From contig DEGR01000073.1 of the NCBI GenBank assembly GCA_002351535.1, positions 1 to 6,748 of the forward strand: a DNA stretch of 6,748 bases, given 5' to 3'. Both the position numbers and the translations under genes were made by a program. The stretch is from Lachnospira sp. UBA2821 (lineage in GTDB: Bacteria > Bacillota > Clostridia > Lachnospirales > Lachnospiraceae). Within the stretch, counting starts at the first letter, position 1; each line of letters begins with the position of its first letter. The notes beneath the pieces are model-generated. The model was not told the origin of the DNA. It was given only the letters and a program-made list of their open reading frames with translations, and made no database searches. Shown here in pieces: positions 5,852-6,748 of the stretch.

Positions 5852-6469
5852 ATGGACAACATTAAAGCAAAGCATTATATAGAATATACAAAGGATGGCA
5901 TTACAGATAAATTCTATGAAGGAGACAAGGTAATATGTCGAACTGCGGATGAGGAATACACAGGAAAGATTACTTGTGTCGGAGAATTTAAAGAGAATGA
6001 AGAAGCAGAGCCAGTAACAGTCATTTGTCTTGATACTTCTAAATCTGTATGGAGTTATTCAAGTGAGATTATCAAATTTGATGATATTGAGTTTATGTGC
6101 AAGGATTTCTTAGCAGATACAGATATAAACAGTAATGTTTCAGATGAAGAAACAAAGAAAAGTACATATATCCATATGTTTACAGGTATGGGATATGATA
6201 AATCCAAAGTGGAAAAGACATGGAATAGCTTGGAAAAACTTATGAAGCAGTTTGATATTCCATTTGAAAAGGCTATGGGATGTATGATATATGCACTTAA
6301 ATATGATTGTGGAATTGAAATTTCATTAAAAAATATCTGTGGTATTGATGTAGGACTTATAGAGAAGTCAATACCAGTATATCAGAAAGAAATGGTTAAA
6401 TGTTTTGGTATGGCATTAGCAGGAGGTCTTGTTTATCTGTTTGCTGATAGCTTATCAAAAGAATTGTAA
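5852..6469 (+). CDS. 205-aa protein of unknown function with a beta-barrel-like N-terminus
   Basis: Residues about 10-80 read as a small beta-rich domain (FYEGDKVICRT, YTGKITCVGEF, PVTVICLDTS, SEIIKFDDIEFM), a pattern like SH3/KOW or LSm-type barrels in mobile-element proteins. An acidic linker at about 88-103 leads to a helical C-terminal part (105-182) containing FTGMGYDKSKVEKTWNSLEK and IPFEKAMGCMIYALKYDCGI. The end, CFGMALAGGLVYLFADS (184-200), is hydrophobic and might touch or enter the membrane, fitting the membrane protein just upstream. The start follows the previous stop by three bases with a modest ribosome binding site (GGAAGATGAGG). It is the last gene before the terminator. I do not recognise the family and assign no function. 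Confidence 0.7.
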   Translation: MDNIKAKHYIEYTKDGITDKFYEGDKVICRTADEEYTGKITCVGEFKENEEAEPVTVICLDTSKSVWSYSSEIIKFDDIEFMCKDFLADTDINSNVSDEETKKSTYIHMFTGMGYDKSKVEKTWNSLEKLMKQFDIPFEKAMGCMIYALKYDCGIEISLKNICGIDVGLIEKSIPVYQKEMVKCFGMALAGGLVYLFADSLSKEL

Positions 6470-6491
6470 CAGAATATATGATTTTGATTAG

Positions 6492-6524
6492 GGCAGAGGT
6501 TGTAATGACTTCTGCCTTTTATTT
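6492..6524 (+). terminator. Intrinsic terminator of the recombinase operon
   Basis: GGCAGAGG (6492-6499) pairs with CTTCTGCC (6509-6516), eight pairs with one G-T wobble, around a nine-base loop. TTTTATTT follows immediately. It sits 22 bases after the stop of the 205-aa gene and just before the excisionase gene, so it marks the end of the operon and separates the excisionase from it. Confidence 0.85.
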
Positions 6525-6530
6525 AGGAGC

Positions 6531-6748
6531 GTGATTATTATAGAAAGTGCAGTAATTTCATTAGATAGTAAAGTTTTATTGAATATAAAAGAGGCATCCG
6601 ATTTATTTGGAATTGGACAGCACAGACTTAGAGAGATAGTTCGTGAAGATTATGGAAATAAATATCATTTGATGCTGGGGAGAACTATCAAGATCAAAAG
6701 AAAACAGTTTGAGGAATTTATAGATAGTAACAGTTCAGCCTTCCGGCT
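6531..6748 (+). CDS. xis: Tn916/Tn1549-type excisionase (partial, runs off the right edge)
   Basis: The frame is open from 6492 to the edge. From GTG at 6531, 72 codons are visible. The sequence NIKEASDLFGIGQHRLREI, then YHLMLGRTIKIKRKQFEEFI, matches the Tn916 Xis pattern of LTIEEA..F.IGEN.LR and ..I.NG..IQIKRKQFE. These are small winged-helix proteins that bend element ends and favour excision by the neighbouring tyrosine integrase. The start is uncertain: there is no ATG in frame, and AGGAG ends only one base before the GTG, which is very close. ATT at 6537 (rare) or TTG at 6579 are alternatives. An integrase gene is expected just beyond the window. The context suggests the end region of an integrative conjugative element. 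Confidence 0.8.
   Translation, partial: MIIIESAVISLDSKVLLNIKEASDLFGIGQHRLREIVREDYGNKYHLMLGRTIKIKRKQFEEFIDSNSSAFR

Noticed and set aside
1627..6734. Shared ATAGTAACAGT at 1627-1637 and 6724-6734, considered as possible attachment-site repeats
   Set aside because: Matches of 11 bases are expected by chance in a window of this size, and the second copy lies inside the excisionase coding region.
1..6748. CRISPR arrays, tRNA or rRNA genes
   Set aside because: No regularly spaced repeats and no cloverleaf or rRNA-like sequence were seen on either strand.

Overview
The window looks like an accessory, mobile-element-rich segment from a low-G+C Gram-positive bacterium, most likely a gut Clostridia/Lachnospiraceae-type organism. 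This rests on the A+T-rich coding sequence, strong AGGAGG-type ribosome binding sites, an insertion sequence with a DUF6431-like zinc-ribbon partner, and a Tn916/Tn1549-type excisionase gene at the right edge. The species cannot be fixed from the sequence.

Layout. (1) 1-1550, minus strand: part of an insertion sequence. It has a DDE transposase that runs off the left edge (catalytic D164, D228 and E264 visible, DD35E spacing), preceded by a 180-aa Cys/His zinc-ribbon protein. The two genes share one reading frame and are separated by a single TAA. (2) 1551-1868: a 318-base gene-free stretch with two hairpins followed by T-rich sequence, a candidate minus-strand promoter for the IS, an A+T-rich palindrome and the leader of the next operon. 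(3) 1869-6469, plus strand: a tightly packed operon of eight genes, several sharing overlapping stop/start codons. The order is HNH/AP2-like A, HNH-like B, a 43-aa small protein, tyrosine recombinase 1, HNH-like C, degenerate tyrosine recombinase 2, a small two-helix membrane protein and a 205-aa two-domain protein of unknown function. (4) 6492-6524: a clear intrinsic terminator. (5) 6531 to the right edge: the start of a Tn916/Tn1549-type excisionase gene. An integrase gene would be expected just beyond the window, which suggests the operon is cargo or a nested module near the end of an integrative conjugative element.

Main point of interest. The operon alternates proteins of a phage HNH/AP2-like family with two paralogous tyrosine recombinases, as if an [HNH-like + recombinase] unit had been duplicated. 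Recombinase 1 keeps the full catalytic set (R171, a Lys around 194-196, H273, R276, H299, Y309). Recombinase 2 aligns with it end to end but has Leu, Cys and Leu where the box II His, the second His and the nucleophilic Tyr should be, although the frame is intact. The simplest reading is a multi-subunit recombination complex with one catalytic subunit, one structural or regulatory recombinase-like subunit and sequence-recognition partners of the HNH/AP2-like family. This is inference; no target site or substrate is visible in the window.
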